A DNA stretch of 64,000 bases from Amarolinea aalborgensis. Lineage in GTDB: Bacteria > Chloroflexota > Anaerolineae > SSC4 > Amarolineaceae. The position numbers and the translations under genes are program-made. The notes beneath the pieces were generated by a model, which did not search any database, was not told the origin of the DNA, and saw only the letters and a program-made list of their open reading frames with translations. The stretch covers positions 62,001 through 126,000 of the forward strand of contig NZ_UETR01000010.1 of assembly GCF_900491745.1 (NCBI RefSeq), written 5' to 3'. Every line of letters begins with the position of its first letter. Positions within the stretch are counted from its first letter, which is position 1. This document shows positions 1 to 8,906 of the stretch, one piece after another.

Positions 1-134
1 TGATCATTGCCAAGCGCCTGGCCGAAATTCACGGCGGCTGGCTGCACCTTGACAGCTCAGTTGGCGCAGGCACGACCGTGTCTGTCGAACTACCGCTGGC
101 TCAAGAAACAGCATTACCGTTGACGAGGTTCTGA
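1..134 (+). CDS. Sensor histidine kinase, C-terminal end (partial)
   Basis: The reading frame is open from the window edge and ends at a TGA at 132-134, leaving 43 residues. They read IIAKRLAEIHGG, then LDSSVGAGTTVSVELPL. This is the last part of the HATPase_c ATP-binding domain: the helix after the G2 box, followed by the final beta strands with the GxGTxxxxxLP signature. The protein would autophosphorylate a conserved histidine as part of a two-component system. The sensor region and H-box lie outside the window, so the stimulus cannot be inferred. The family call is firm for such a short piece. Confidence 0.85.
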   Translation, partial: IIAKRLAEIHGGWLHLDSSVGAGTTVSVELPLAQETALPLTRF

Positions 135-137
135 AGT

Positions 138-284
138 AGGACGCAGATACACGCAGAAAAACGCAGATAAGACCGAATAAAGGCCCCAGCGCAGCACGTG
201 CTGCAACCGTCGCCCCACAGGCTCCATTTGCTATCCAGCAGTATTGCTAAATCTGCGTGCGCAGGCTGCGTTTATCTGCGTCCT
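138..284. repeat. 147-bp element with 12-bp terminal inverted repeats
   Basis: AGGACGCAGATA at 138-149 is exactly complementary to TATCTGCGTCCT at 273-284. The left arm continues with further ACGCAGA units. It lies directly downstream of the histidine kinase and before the 3' end of the Memo-like gene. No coding sequence is convincing in this gap. Its size is close to two other inverted-repeat elements in the window (1626-1769 and 63313-63455), although the sequences differ. Confidence 0.6.
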
Positions 285-335
285 GCCTCTCTTCTCCTCA
301 ACGCTCAGGAAACAGCCAACGCCGTAAGCCGCCCA

Positions 336-1547
336 TCAGGCAAACGTCATGCCGCACACCGACACCAGCGATGTTCCCTGGTCATCGGCCGGGCATTGAT
401 CGTAGCCAAACGCTTCCCCACCTGTGGCCTGCAAATAGCGCAGCGTAAGATAGATGGGCGAGACGCCGCAGACGTTGTTGCCATCGCGTACGCGGCGAAT
501 GGCGTCGAAGAAGCCTTCGGCATCGCCCTGTCCCATCCAATGCATCAACTCCGTATCGGCCGCCTGCAACGCGCGGCGTCCGTCAGCGTCTACCGGATCG
601 CCGCCAAACGCCGGGCCGATGTGCGCCAGATCGCCGGAGGCCACGACGATCGTGCGCCGCCCAGCCGCGGCGCGGCGCAGCGTAGCGAGCACTGCGTCCA
701 GGGTAGGATCATCCTGGGGCCGCCGACCTCCGTGGACAAAGGGGGCAAATGAGCCAGTGAGAATGGGCACGACGGCGACTGGTTTCCCGACGCGCAGGTG
801 ATGGAGCCATACCAGCACCAGTTCCAGCGAGTGTTCCGTGCGGTGGCGCAGTTCGCCGCCAAAGGCCAGGTCGGGGCCAATGACCTGGGCCAACTCATCC
901 ACGATCGTTTGATCGGTGGGCAGCACGCCGTAGGGGGTGGCGTAGTGCTGGCGCGTCAGATTGATCAGCCGATCGCTGAAGTGATCCGTGCCAAACAGGA
1001 TCACGAGATCGGCGCTGCGGGCCGTTTCCGTCGCGCGCTTCCACACCTGGGCGTAGACAGGTCCGCCGCGGGGATAGTCAATGTGCGGGCTGAGCAGCCC
1101 GCGGCCGGGCTGGGGCGCCGGCTCGACCTCGCTGGCGCCTTCCAGGTAATCGTTGAGGAGACGAAACAGCTCGCGCGCGGCGGCTGGATAGGACTGGCCG
1201 GCCAAGGCCGGCGGGCGGAAGGGCGCGGCGCGGTAGTCTTGCAGGCGACGACTGTGCGCCTGGACAAAGCGATCATTGTCCAGCAGCAAGGCTTCATCCA
1301 GCGCGCCAAGCACACGCGCCACGGTGTCTGTGCTGACCGGTAAGCCAAAGCGCAGCAGGAGATCCGCGCGCAGGGTCTGCGCCTCACGCGTGCCATCGCA
1401 CAGCATCAGGAGCGGCCCAAGATGCCGGGGGAGAATGACCACCTTATCGCTGAGCTGCAGAGGATCCCGCAGGTAGAGCTGCGGCTGCCCATACTGCACG
1501 AAGGGGCGCGCATCTATGGGGCGCAGTTTGGGGCGTTGTACGCTCAT
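336..1547 (-). CDS. amrB: AmmeMemoRadiSam system protein B (Memo-like family)
   Basis: This 403-residue protein belongs to the Memo/AMMECR-B family, related to extradiol dioxygenases. The function is uncertain; members often occur with an AMMECR1 protein and a radical SAM enzyme, and neither is visible here. Family signatures are SPHIDYPRGGPVYA, ILFGTDHF, the EHSLELVLVWL helix, VVASGDLAHIGPAFGG and the Cys-containing segment NNVCGVSPIYL. They supply His and Asp residues at the presumed metal or active site. About 120 N-terminal residues precede the Memo core, as in other bacterial members. The ATG at 1547 has GGGAGAG upstream on the minus strand. A longer open frame reaching 2036 runs into the neighbouring gene and the repeat, so I rejected it. 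Confidence 0.85.
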   Translation of the reverse strand: MSVQRPKLRPIDARPFVQYGQPQLYLRDPLQLSDKVVILPRHLGPLLMLCDGTREAQTLRADLLLRFGLPVSTDTVARVLGALDEALLLDNDRFVQAHSRRLQDYRAAPFRPPALAGQSYPAAARELFRLLNDYLEGASEVEPAPQPGRGLLSPHIDYPRGGPVYAQVWKRATETARSADLVILFGTDHFSDRLINLTRQHYATPYGVLPTDQTIVDELAQVIGPDLAFGGELRHRTEHSLELVLVWLHHLRVGKPVAVVPILTGSFAPFVHGGRRPQDDPTLDAVLATLRRAAAGRRTIVVASGDLAHIGPAFGGDPVDADGRRALQAADTELMHWMGQGDAEGFFDAIRRVRDGNNVCGVSPIYLTLRYLQATGGEAFGYDQCPADDQGTSLVSVCGMTFA

Positions 1548-1625
1548 GTTTCTCTCCCACTTTACATAGCACAAAGTACTGCCCAGGCGGCGCGCCGACG
1601 CAGAGCGATTGAAATCGCACCTGAC

Positions 1626-1769
1626 GGGCGTTCCGCCGGGAGCCCAACGGCCCTTCGACAAGCGTTCGACTGAGCCTTCGGCGAGCTCAGTCGAGCCGCT
1701 CGCCGAAGGCTCAGGGCAAGCGTGGACGCGATGCTGGTCGGCGGCGGCCGACCTTGCGGCGGAACGCCC
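1626..1769. repeat. 144-bp nested inverted-repeat element
   Basis: GGGCGTTCCGCCG at 1626-1638 is exactly complementary to CGGCGGAACGCCC at 1757-1769. Inside is a second perfect 17-bp inverted repeat, 1670-1686 against 1698-1714, with an 11-base loop. The element fills most of the 295-base gap between the Memo-like gene and the aminotransferase. It looks like a small non-autonomous repeat (MITE or REP type) and carries no ORF of its own. Confidence 0.65.
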
Positions 1770-1842
1770 TTTCGGCCCGAATTCATTCGGCGGCTGTAGT
1801 CGGCGCCGGACGCCTGATCGGTGGCGCCTGCCTTGCCGTCTG

Positions 1843-3108
1843 CTAATGTGTCGGCGCATGCAAGATCTGGCGCAGCGCGGCGCCCAGCCGGGCAATTTCA
1901 TCCAGAGTGTTGTAATGCACAGCGCCGACGCGCACCATGCCGCCTTGTTCTTCGAGGCCCAGGCGCTCGGTAACGGCCAGGGCGTAATAGTTGCCATGCC
2001 AAACGAAAATGCCGCGCTCCGCCAACGCTGCCGCAATGGCGGCCGGATGCTGCCCAGCCACGGTGAAGGAAACGGTGGGCACGCGCCAGTGCAAGCGGTC
2101 AGGGTCGGTAATGCCGTGGACAGTGACGCCGGGCAATCCCTCCATCTCGGTCAAAATGGCCGCATTCAAGACCTGGTCATAGCGTTGGATGGCCTCCATG
2201 CCGGCCTGCAATTGCTGGCGCCGCGAGCCGGAAGAGCCAGCGTCGGCCTGACCGAGTTGGGCCAGGTAGTTGACGGCGGCCAGGGCGCCGGCAATGCCTT
2301 CGTGGTTTTGAGTGCCGGTTTCGAATTTATGCGGCGGCTTGTTCTTGGCCGGCCGCACCTTGTAAGCAGTCAGGCGATCGAGCAGGTCATAACGGCCGTA
2401 GAGGATGCCCAGGTGTGGCCCAAAGAACTTGTACGCCGAACAAGCCAACAGATCGCAGCCGAGGGCCTGCACGTCCAGCGGGCCGTGCGGCGCACACTGC
2501 ACGGCATCCACGAAAATGAGCGCGCCCACCTCGTGCGCCCAGCGCGTCAGGGTGGCGACATCGTTGATGGTGCCGGTGGCGTTGGACGCGTAGCCCACGG
2601 CGAGCAGCCGGGTGCGTTCATTGAGCAGCCCATGCAGGCCTTCCATATCCAGGGTGCAATCGTCCGGGTTGAAGTCGGCCCAGCGCACGGTGACGCCGCG
2701 GTCGGCCGCCATCATCACCCACGGCGTGATGTTAGCGTCATGATCCAGCCGGGTTACGATGATCTCATCGCCTGGCCCCCAATCGCGCCCCAGCGCGCGA
2801 CTAATACTGAAGGTCAGGGTTGTCATGTTGGGGCCAAAGATGATTTCGTCAGGCGAGGTCGCGTGGAGGAGATCGGCGACAGCCGCGTGCGCCTCTTCGA
2901 TGATGGCATCGCTGCGCTGGCTGGTGGCAAAGGGGCCGCCGCGATTGGCGTTGTCGTGAGCGAGATAATCGCTCATGGCGGCGATGACGGCCGCCGGGGT
3001 CTGCGTGCCGCCCGGATTGTCCAGGAAAATCACCGGCAAATCGTTCATTTGCTGGGTAAGGGCCGGAAACTGTGAACGAATGGACGCAAAAGGGAATGGT
3101 TGATTCAT
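1843..3108 (-). CDS. Cysteine desulfurase-like protein (class V aminotransferase)
   Basis: This 421-residue PLP-dependent fold-type I enzyme belongs to the SufS/NifS-like superfamily. Visible marks are IFLDNPGGTQTP near the N-terminus, NRGGPFATSQRSDA, the DHDANITPW block, FVDAVQCAPHG (the Asp that holds the PLP nitrogen) and SAYKFFGPHLGILYG, which carries the Schiff-base lysine. It fits the cysteine desulfurase-like (TIGR01976-type) subgroup, in which sulfur transfer has not generally been shown. The substrate is therefore open. No suf or isc genes are nearby. It precedes the Memo-like gene on the same strand, separated by the 144-bp repeat. Confidence 0.85.
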   Translation of the reverse strand: MNQPFPFASIRSQFPALTQQMNDLPVIFLDNPGGTQTPAAVIAAMSDYLAHDNANRGGPFATSQRSDAIIEEAHAAVADLLHATSPDEIIFGPNMTTLTFSISRALGRDWGPGDEIIVTRLDHDANITPWVMMAADRGVTVRWADFNPDDCTLDMEGLHGLLNERTRLLAVGYASNATGTINDVATLTRWAHEVGALIFVDAVQCAPHGPLDVQALGCDLLACSAYKFFGPHLGILYGRYDLLDRLTAYKVRPAKNKPPHKFETGTQNHEGIAGALAAVNYLAQLGQADAGSSGSRRQQLQAGMEAIQRYDQVLNAAILTEMEGLPGVTVHGITDPDRLHWRVPTVSFTVAGQHPAAIAAALAERGIFVWHGNYYALAVTERLGLEEQGGMVRVGAVHYNTLDEIARLGAALRQILHAPTH

Positions 3109-3268
3109 GGCTGCTCGGCTTCCAGGTTGGTTTGCTGGGATCAGCGTGGGACAAGTTCGATTTTACCCGCGCCAGGTCATTCGGGCAAGGCGACAAGGCG
3201 TGATCATCTGGTCACATGAAAATGTCATGAAGAAACGGTAAAGAGTTCTGAACCTTATCAGCGGCGCT

Positions 3269-3297
3269 TTGACAAGCATCAATGGATGTGTTAAACT
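3269..3297 (+). promoter_or_regulatory. Sigma-70-type promoter for the peptide ABC operon
   Basis: A perfect TTGACA at 3269-3274 is followed after exactly 17 bases by TAAACT at 3292-3297. It is the only strong promoter-like pair in the 446-base gap between the divergent aminotransferase and the first transporter ATPase. It implies a 5' leader of roughly 250 bases before the ATG at 3555. I saw no clear riboswitch fold in that leader. Confidence 0.6.
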
Positions 3298-3554
3298 CTC
3301 GCCAACTATAGGTGTTCGTATTGCGCCGGTTTGTTGGTCGGTTCATGATCGTCACGACCATGTGAAGGCCATCGTTCAGTGACCCCAAATTTTCTCCAAG
3401 ATGGTCCGGGCCGGCGTTAGTTCCAGGTAATGCGTTCCAGTATGGTTTATGTCCCGTCTTGACACCTGATGCGAAAGGATTGAACCGGTAGCATTTATGG
3501 TTTCATGTTCGTTCATTGTTCATCCTTCCACTATGCCCAACCACGGAGGCGCCC

Positions 3555-4544
3555 ATGGGAGTCCTGCTTGATGTTCGTGGACTGTATACACAGTTTTTCA
3601 CGAAAGATGGCATTGTCAAGGCCGTCAATGGCATTACGTATTCTCTCAATGAAGGGGAAACCCTGGCGATCGTCGGAGAAAGCGGCTGCGGTAAGAGCGT
3701 TGGCGTCATGTCATTGACGCGGCTCATTCCCTCGCCCCCCGGCAAGGTTGTGGCCGGTGAGGTGATTTTTGACGGCCGCGACCTGCTCAAACTCGAGCCG
3801 GACGAGCTGCGGCAGATTCGTGGCAATCGCATTGCCATGATCTTTCAGGATCCGATGACATCGCTCAATCCGGTGCTCACTATCGGCTTCCAGATCGGCG
3901 AAGCGCTCATTCTCCACCTGGGCATGAACAAGGAACAGGCGCGCAAGCGCAGTGTGGAGCTCCTGGAACTGGTCGGCATTCCCGGGGCTGCTGATCGCCT
4001 CGACGATTACCCACACCAATTTTCTGGCGGTATGCGCCAGCGTGTGATGATTGCGATGGGGCTGTCGTGCAACCCACAGCTGCTCATTGCTGACGAACCG
4101 ACCACGGCGCTCGATGTGACCATTCAAGCGCAGATTGTGGACCTGGTGCAGCGCCTGAAAGATGAAATTGGCATGGCGGTCATCTGGATCACCCACGACC
4201 TGGGGGTTGTCGCCGGCATGGCTGAACGGGTGATCGTGATGTACGCCGGGTTCATCGTGGAAGAGGCGGCCGTGCGTGATCTGTATGACAACCCACGCCA
4301 TCCCTATACTTTGGGCTTGCTCGGTTCATTGCCCCGCCTGGACGAAGACAAGCCGGTGCGCCTGAAATCAATCGAAGGTTTTCCGCCCGACCTGGTTGCT
4401 TTGCCGGCGGGCTGCCCCTTCGCGGCGCGTTGTGACTATAAGATCAGCAAGTGCGAAACAGAAAACCCCCCCATGGAGCCGGTTGGCCCGGCGCACAGGG
4501 CGGCCTGTTGGGTAGACGTCACCACCGGAGGAGCGCGGCCATGA
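3555..4544 (+). CDS. Oligopeptide/dipeptide ABC transporter ATPase (OppD/DppD type)
   Basis: This 329-residue ATPase powers peptide import on the cytoplasmic face of the membrane. It shows Walker A GESGCGKS, Q-loop FQDPMTSLNP, signature SGGMRQR, Walker B LLIADEPTTALD and the H-loop THDLG. It ends with the OppD/F C-terminal extension, PAGCPFAARCDY..CETENPP, whose cysteines resemble the iron-sulfur site known in some members. The ATG at 3555 is preceded by GGAGG at five bases. An ATG 39 bases upstream lacks such a site. The stop overlaps the next start in an ATGA, so translation is probably coupled. Confidence 0.93.
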   Translation: MGVLLDVRGLYTQFFTKDGIVKAVNGITYSLNEGETLAIVGESGCGKSVGVMSLTRLIPSPPGKVVAGEVIFDGRDLLKLEPDELRQIRGNRIAMIFQDPMTSLNPVLTIGFQIGEALILHLGMNKEQARKRSVELLELVGIPGAADRLDDYPHQFSGGMRQRVMIAMGLSCNPQLLIADEPTTALDVTIQAQIVDLVQRLKDEIGMAVIWITHDLGVVAGMAERVIVMYAGFIVEEAAVRDLYDNPRHPYTLGLLGSLPRLDEDKPVRLKSIEGFPPDLVALPAGCPFAARCDYKISKCETENPPMEPVGPAHRAACWVDVTTGGARP

Positions 4545-5539
4545 GTACGAACGGTTCAGTAAAGTCAGACGATTATATCCTGCGCGTCGAAGGGCTGAAG
4601 ATGCACTTCCCCATCACCCAGGGTATTCTTTTCCAGAAACAGGTGGGCGCGATCAGGGCGGTTGATGGCTTGACTTTTAGCATCAAGCGCGGCGAAACCC
4701 TGGGCCTGGTGGGCGAAAGCGGCTGCGGAAAATCCACGACCGGGCGCTCGATCCTACAGCTCTACCGCCCCACGGCCGGCCACGTCTTCTTCGAGGATAA
4801 GGACCTCACCTTACTCAACGGCACGGAGATGCGCCACCAACGCCGCCAAATGCAGATGATCTTCCAGGATCCCTACGCCTCCTTGAATCCACGCATGACC
4901 GTGGGCAACATCGTGGGCGAGCCGTTGGACGTGCACAATATGGGCGACAAGCAGAGCCGCCGCGACCGCGTGGCGGAACTGCTGCAGATCGTCGGCCTCA
5001 ACCCCTATTTCGTCAACCGCTATCCGCACGAGTTTTCGGGCGGTCAGCGTCAGCGCATCGGCGTGGCCCGTTCCCTGGCCATCAACCCGAAGTTCATTGT
5101 GTGCGACGAGCCGATCTCTGCGTTGGACGTTTCGATTCAGGCGCAGATTGTCAATCTGCTCGAAGACCTGCAGGCCAAGTTCGGCCTCACCTATCTCTTC
5201 ATTGCCCATGACCTGTCCATGGTGCGCCACATCAGCAACCGCGTGGCCGTCATGTACCTGGGCAAGATCGTGGAGTTGACGGAGCGCACGGAACTGTATC
5301 GCAACCCGCTGCACCCGTACACGCAGGCGCTTCTCTCCGCCGTACCGATCCCCGACCCACGGGCGGAAGAAAAACGCAAGCGCATCATTCTGAAGGGCGA
5401 TGTGCCCAGCCCGGCTAATCCACCCACGGGCTGCTACTTCTCCACCCGCTGTCCGCGGGTGATGGATAAATGCCGCCAGGTGGAACCAGAGTTCAAGAGC
5501 GTTGGCAGCGACCATTACACGGCCTGCCATCTCTACTAA
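4541..5539 (+). CDS. Oligopeptide/dipeptide ABC transporter ATPase (OppF/DppF type)
   Basis: This 332-residue protein is the second, partner ATPase of the importer. It contains GESGCGKST (Walker A), FQDPYASLNPRM, signature FSGGQRQR, FIVCDEPISALD (Walker B) and AHDLSMV, then the C-terminal extension with CYFSTRCP. The start at 4541 overlaps the upstream stop by four bases and has GGAGGAG upstream. An open frame extending back to 4451 is only read-through within the previous gene. Paired OppD/OppF ATPases followed by a binding protein and two permeases make a complete five-gene importer. Confidence 0.93.
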   Translation: MSTNGSVKSDDYILRVEGLKMHFPITQGILFQKQVGAIRAVDGLTFSIKRGETLGLVGESGCGKSTTGRSILQLYRPTAGHVFFEDKDLTLLNGTEMRHQRRQMQMIFQDPYASLNPRMTVGNIVGEPLDVHNMGDKQSRRDRVAELLQIVGLNPYFVNRYPHEFSGGQRQRIGVARSLAINPKFIVCDEPISALDVSIQAQIVNLLEDLQAKFGLTYLFIAHDLSMVRHISNRVAVMYLGKIVELTERTELYRNPLHPYTQALLSAVPIPDPRAEEKRKRIILKGDVPSPANPPTGCYFSTRCPRVMDKCRQVEPEFKSVGSDHYTACHLY

Positions 5540-5710
5540 ATGACTGCCGCCAGTAATTCGATGACGAAAGGGGGTGATTGCGGCCTGTGGCTTTCGTTTG
5601 CTAGTTCATACGGCCTGGCACGCTGCGTTGAACATAGCGCCACGCGCATTACGGAATATGGTTGTGATGCGCGACGATTTTTCTGTATTCCCTATTAGGA
5701 GGAGATACTC

Positions 5711-7528
5711 ATGCGTTCGACAAAGTGGACTGTATTGCTCGCAGTCCTGGTTGTTGCTAGTTTGGTACTGTCGGCCTGCGGCGGCGCCGCGCCGACGCCG
5801 GTCAAAGAGACCGTGGTGGTTGAAGTAACCAAGGAAGTTGTCAAAGAAGTCGAGAAGACCGTCGTGGTCGTCGCGACGCCGGAACCCAAGCCGGCCGGCC
5901 CCAAGATGGTGCGCATCAACTTTGGCGCGGGCGACGTGCCGACGATTGACCCGGCCATCTCCACTGACACATCCTCTGTGCAGGTGGTTGATGCGACGAC
6001 CGTCGGTCTGACCCGCCAGAACGAAGTGACGTCGCTGTTGAAGCCCGGCATGGCGACCAAGTGGGACATTTCTGCCGATGGCAAGACCTACACCTTCTCC
6101 CTGCGCAACGATGTGCCGTGGGTGAAGTACGACGGCGGCAAGAACGCCGTGGTTAAGGTGCAGGACTGCAACGGCGCCGATCGCATGGTCAACGCCTATG
6201 ACTTCCAGTACGGCATCCTGCGCACACTCAATCCGAAGACCGCGTCAGACTATGCCTACGTGCTGAACTTCGTGATCGCCGGCGCTGGCGACTTCAACAG
6301 CGGCACCGTGACCGATACGGCGAAGGTAGGCGTGACCGTGGTTGACACCTATACGTTGAAGATTGACTTCAACGAGCCGGCGGCCTACAACGCCGCCATC
6401 GCCGGCCTGTGGGTGGCGCATGCCCAACCCAAGTGGATCATCGAAGGCGACGACTGCACCGACGCCCGCGGCGAGCGCTGGACCGAGCCTGGCTTCTTCC
6501 AGAGCTATGGCCCCTTCACGCTCAAGAGCTGGATCCATGACTCCACGATGACGATCGTCAAGAACCCCTTCTGGCCCGGAACCGAAGAGACGCCGCAGGC
6601 CAAGCTGGATGAAGTGACCTTCACCATGTTGGATGAGCAGGCGGCCTTCGCCGAGTACGAAGCGGGCAACCTGGATGCCACCGGTGTGCCTTCCACCGAT
6701 CTGGATCGTGTCAAGGCCGATCCGACCCTTTCTAAGGAGCTTGTGGTCGCGCCGAACACCTGCACCTACTACTACGGGTTCAACACCCAGGCCCCATTCG
6801 TGGATGACGCACGCGTCCGCCGCGCCCTCTCTGCTGCGATTGATCGCCAGGGCCTGATTGACAACGTGCTCAAGGGCGGCCAACAGCCGGCGCAGTGGTT
6901 TGCCTATCCAGGCATCGCTGGCGCGCCGACGATGAAGGATCACCCAGACCTGGGCATCAAGTTCGATGTCGCCGCAGCCAACAAGGACCTCGACGCCTAC
7001 CTGGCCGAGAAGGGCCTGACCAAGGACAAGCTGGACATCACCCTGATGTTCAACACCTCCTCAGGTCACCAGAAGATTGCAGAAGCGATCCAGCAGATGT
7101 GGAAGACCAATCTCGGTATTGATGTCAAGCTGGCCAACCAGGAGTGGAAGGTCTTCTTGAAGACGATCCGCGACGTCAAGGGCACGCCTCAGATCTACCG
7201 CCTCGGCTGGTGCATGGACTACGCAGACGCCAACAACTTCGATCGTGAAGTGTTTGCCAAGGGCGGCTCCGCCAATCCAACCGAAGGCGGCGGCATCAGC
7301 TGGATGAACGATAAGTTCGAAGAGCTCGTGAAGCAGGCGGCTGTCGAGCAGGATCCGGCCAAGCGTGTTGACCTGTACGCGCAGGCTGAGGATATTCTGG
7401 TCAACACCGATGCGGCGATTGCGCCGATCTACTGGTACACGCGCAACACGGTCACCAAGCCGTACGTGCAGCGCACCTTCTCCGTCTCCGGTCACGAAGC
7501 GCTGGAGAAGTGGGACGTCACCAAGTAA
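5711..7528 (+). CDS. Peptide ABC transporter substrate-binding lipoprotein (SBP family 5)
   Basis: This 605-residue extracytoplasmic solute receptor belongs to the DppA/OppA class. The N-terminus is a lipoprotein signal: basic residues, a hydrophobic stretch, then VLSAC for lipidation of the cysteine. A linker rich in Val, Thr, Lys and Glu follows, typical of Chloroflexota binding proteins. The mature part has the SBP_bac_5 layout, with SADGKTYTFSLRNDVPW, a middle domain with DARVRRALSAAIDR, and a C-terminal FEELVKQAAVEQDPAKR segment. GGAGGAGA precedes the ATG. It sits between the two ATPases and the two permeases. The ligand is probably oligopeptides but cannot be read from sequence. Confidence 0.92.
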   Translation: MRSTKWTVLLAVLVVASLVLSACGGAAPTPVKETVVVEVTKEVVKEVEKTVVVVATPEPKPAGPKMVRINFGAGDVPTIDPAISTDTSSVQVVDATTVGLTRQNEVTSLLKPGMATKWDISADGKTYTFSLRNDVPWVKYDGGKNAVVKVQDCNGADRMVNAYDFQYGILRTLNPKTASDYAYVLNFVIAGAGDFNSGTVTDTAKVGVTVVDTYTLKIDFNEPAAYNAAIAGLWVAHAQPKWIIEGDDCTDARGERWTEPGFFQSYGPFTLKSWIHDSTMTIVKNPFWPGTEETPQAKLDEVTFTMLDEQAAFAEYEAGNLDATGVPSTDLDRVKADPTLSKELVVAPNTCTYYYGFNTQAPFVDDARVRRALSAAIDRQGLIDNVLKGGQQPAQWFAYPGIAGAPTMKDHPDLGIKFDVAAANKDLDAYLAEKGLTKDKLDITLMFNTSSGHQKIAEAIQQMWKTNLGIDVKLANQEWKVFLKTIRDVKGTPQIYRLGWCMDYADANNFDREVFAKGGSANPTEGGGISWMNDKFEELVKQAAVEQDPAKRVDLYAQAEDILVNTDAAIAPIYWYTRNTVTKPYVQRTFSVSGHEALEKWDVTK

Positions 7529-7587
7529 AGGGCTGCTGGCGGTAGTCTAAGCTCTCTGTGAGACTAAGATGCCGCAAGCTCCGATTC

Positions 7588-7622
7588 CCGGGTGGGAGGA
7601 AGTTGACCTTCCCCCCACCCGG
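7588..7622 (+). promoter_or_regulatory. Strong intercistronic hairpin between binding protein and permeases
   Basis: Two 15-base arms (7588-7602 and 7608-7622) pair with a single A-C mismatch around a five-base loop. No T-run follows, so it is not a standard intrinsic terminator. It lies in the 304-base gap after the binding-protein gene. In other binding-protein-dependent transporters, such hairpins protect the upstream mRNA from 3' decay and lower permease output. That role is inferred here. The rest of the gap shows no gene. Confidence 0.55.
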
Positions 7623-7832
7623 TCCCCGTGGCGTCACGCTGACTGCGATGAAACAGCCTGGTTTCTGCGCAGTCAGGATGACACGACCGGACATTGACTT
7701 ACGCAGACACGATTGCACGCTGAAAGTGATTCGCTCCGGCAGGGTCATACACCCAGCCGCCTGTTGGGAGAGACGGCGGTCGCAGACCGCCTGCGAGCAG
7801 AAAAGGTCATGACTTAGCGAAGGAGGAGGTCT

Positions 7833-8891
7833 ATGGGACGGTATATTGCGCGTCGCTTGATCTGGATGGTGGTCACGCTGATCGTCATTTCAGGCATCAC
7901 CTTTACCCTCATGCACGCGGTGCCGGGGGGGCCTTTTGATAAAGAAAAGACCGTGCCCAAGGAAATCCAGGAGATCCTGAACAAGCGCTATAACCTCACT
8001 GCGCCCCTGTGGAGGCAGTACGTTGATTACCTGGCCGCGATCGTGATTCCACACTTGTCCAGTACACCGCCCGGCGTTTCGCTGCTGGACGACGCGATGG
8101 TCAACATCAAGGTGGGCGACAAGCTGTGGCTGAAGTGGATGAATTTTGGGCCATCGTTCACCTCGCGCAGCCGCACGGTCAACGACGTTTTTCGCGATCA
8201 GTTCCCCGTCTCCGCGCAGTTGGGGGTCATGGCGCTTCTGATCGCGATGATCATCGGTATGCCGCTTGGCATCATCGCCGCGCTCAAACAGAACACCTTC
8301 TTTGATTATCTTGGCATGGGCGTTGCTATCTTTGGTGTCTCGGTGCCGGTCATCGTCTTGGGGCCGATCCTGATCTGGATTTTTGGCGTCTCGCTCAAAT
8401 GGCTGCCGCCCACCGGCTGGGGCGCCAAACCGCCCTACGTGCTGGGCTTCCTCCCGTCCAATATCGGGCCGGATTTCTTCCGCTACGCGCTCATGCCTTC
8501 CGTGGCCTTGGGCCTCGGCAGCTCGGCCATTATCGCCCGCCTGACGCGCGCCAGCCTGCTGCAGGTGGTGCGTGAGGATTACATTCGCACCGCGCGCGCG
8601 AAAGGCCTCGCAGAACGGACGGTCATCACGCGTCACGCCTTGAAGAACTCCCTCATTCCGGTGGTGACGGTGCTTGGCCCCATGTTTGCTGGCCTGGTCA
8701 CCGGCACCTTTGTCACGGAGACGGTGTTTGGCATCCCTGGCATGGGCAAGTACTTCGTTTCCAGCATCACCAACCGCGATTACCCGGTGATTATGGGAAC
8801 CATTCTGCTCTACGCTATCCTGTTGGTGGTGGCTAATCTGCTCGTAGATATCCTCTACGGGTTCCTGGATCCACGCATTCGCTATACATAA
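7833..8891 (+). CDS. Peptide ABC transporter permease (DppB/OppB type)
   Basis: This 352-residue inner-membrane permease has a first transmembrane helix at residues 9-30 (LIWMVVTLIVISGITFTLMH), a periplasmic segment to about residue 120, then the BPD_transp_1 helices. The coupling-helix EAA motif reads EDYIRTARAKGLAERTVITRHALKNSLIPVV and binds the ATPase. FVTETVFGIPGMG is typical of DppB. AGGAGGAGG precedes the ATG. The next permease starts 15 bases after the stop. Confidence 0.93.
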   Translation: MGRYIARRLIWMVVTLIVISGITFTLMHAVPGGPFDKEKTVPKEIQEILNKRYNLTAPLWRQYVDYLAAIVIPHLSSTPPGVSLLDDAMVNIKVGDKLWLKWMNFGPSFTSRSRTVNDVFRDQFPVSAQLGVMALLIAMIIGMPLGIIAALKQNTFFDYLGMGVAIFGVSVPVIVLGPILIWIFGVSLKWLPPTGWGAKPPYVLGFLPSNIGPDFFRYALMPSVALGLGSSAIIARLTRASLLQVVREDYIRTARAKGLAERTVITRHALKNSLIPVVTVLGPMFAGLVTGTFVTETVFGIPGMGKYFVSSITNRDYPVIMGTILLYAILLVVANLLVDILYGFLDPRIRYT

Positions 8892-8906
8892 ACAAGGAAG
8901 GCCCAT

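Noticed and set aside
1548..2036. Extension of the Memo-like frame upstream of 1547
   Set aside because: It crosses an inverted-repeat element and the 3' part of the aminotransferase gene, and the residues do not resemble the family.
1609..3075. Long open frame on the plus strand (488 codons)
   Set aside because: It is antisense to the class V aminotransferase, whose motifs are intact. High GC gives such shadow frames.
7558..7812. 84-residue frame between binding protein and permease
   Set aside because: It runs across the strong hairpin and has no start signal.
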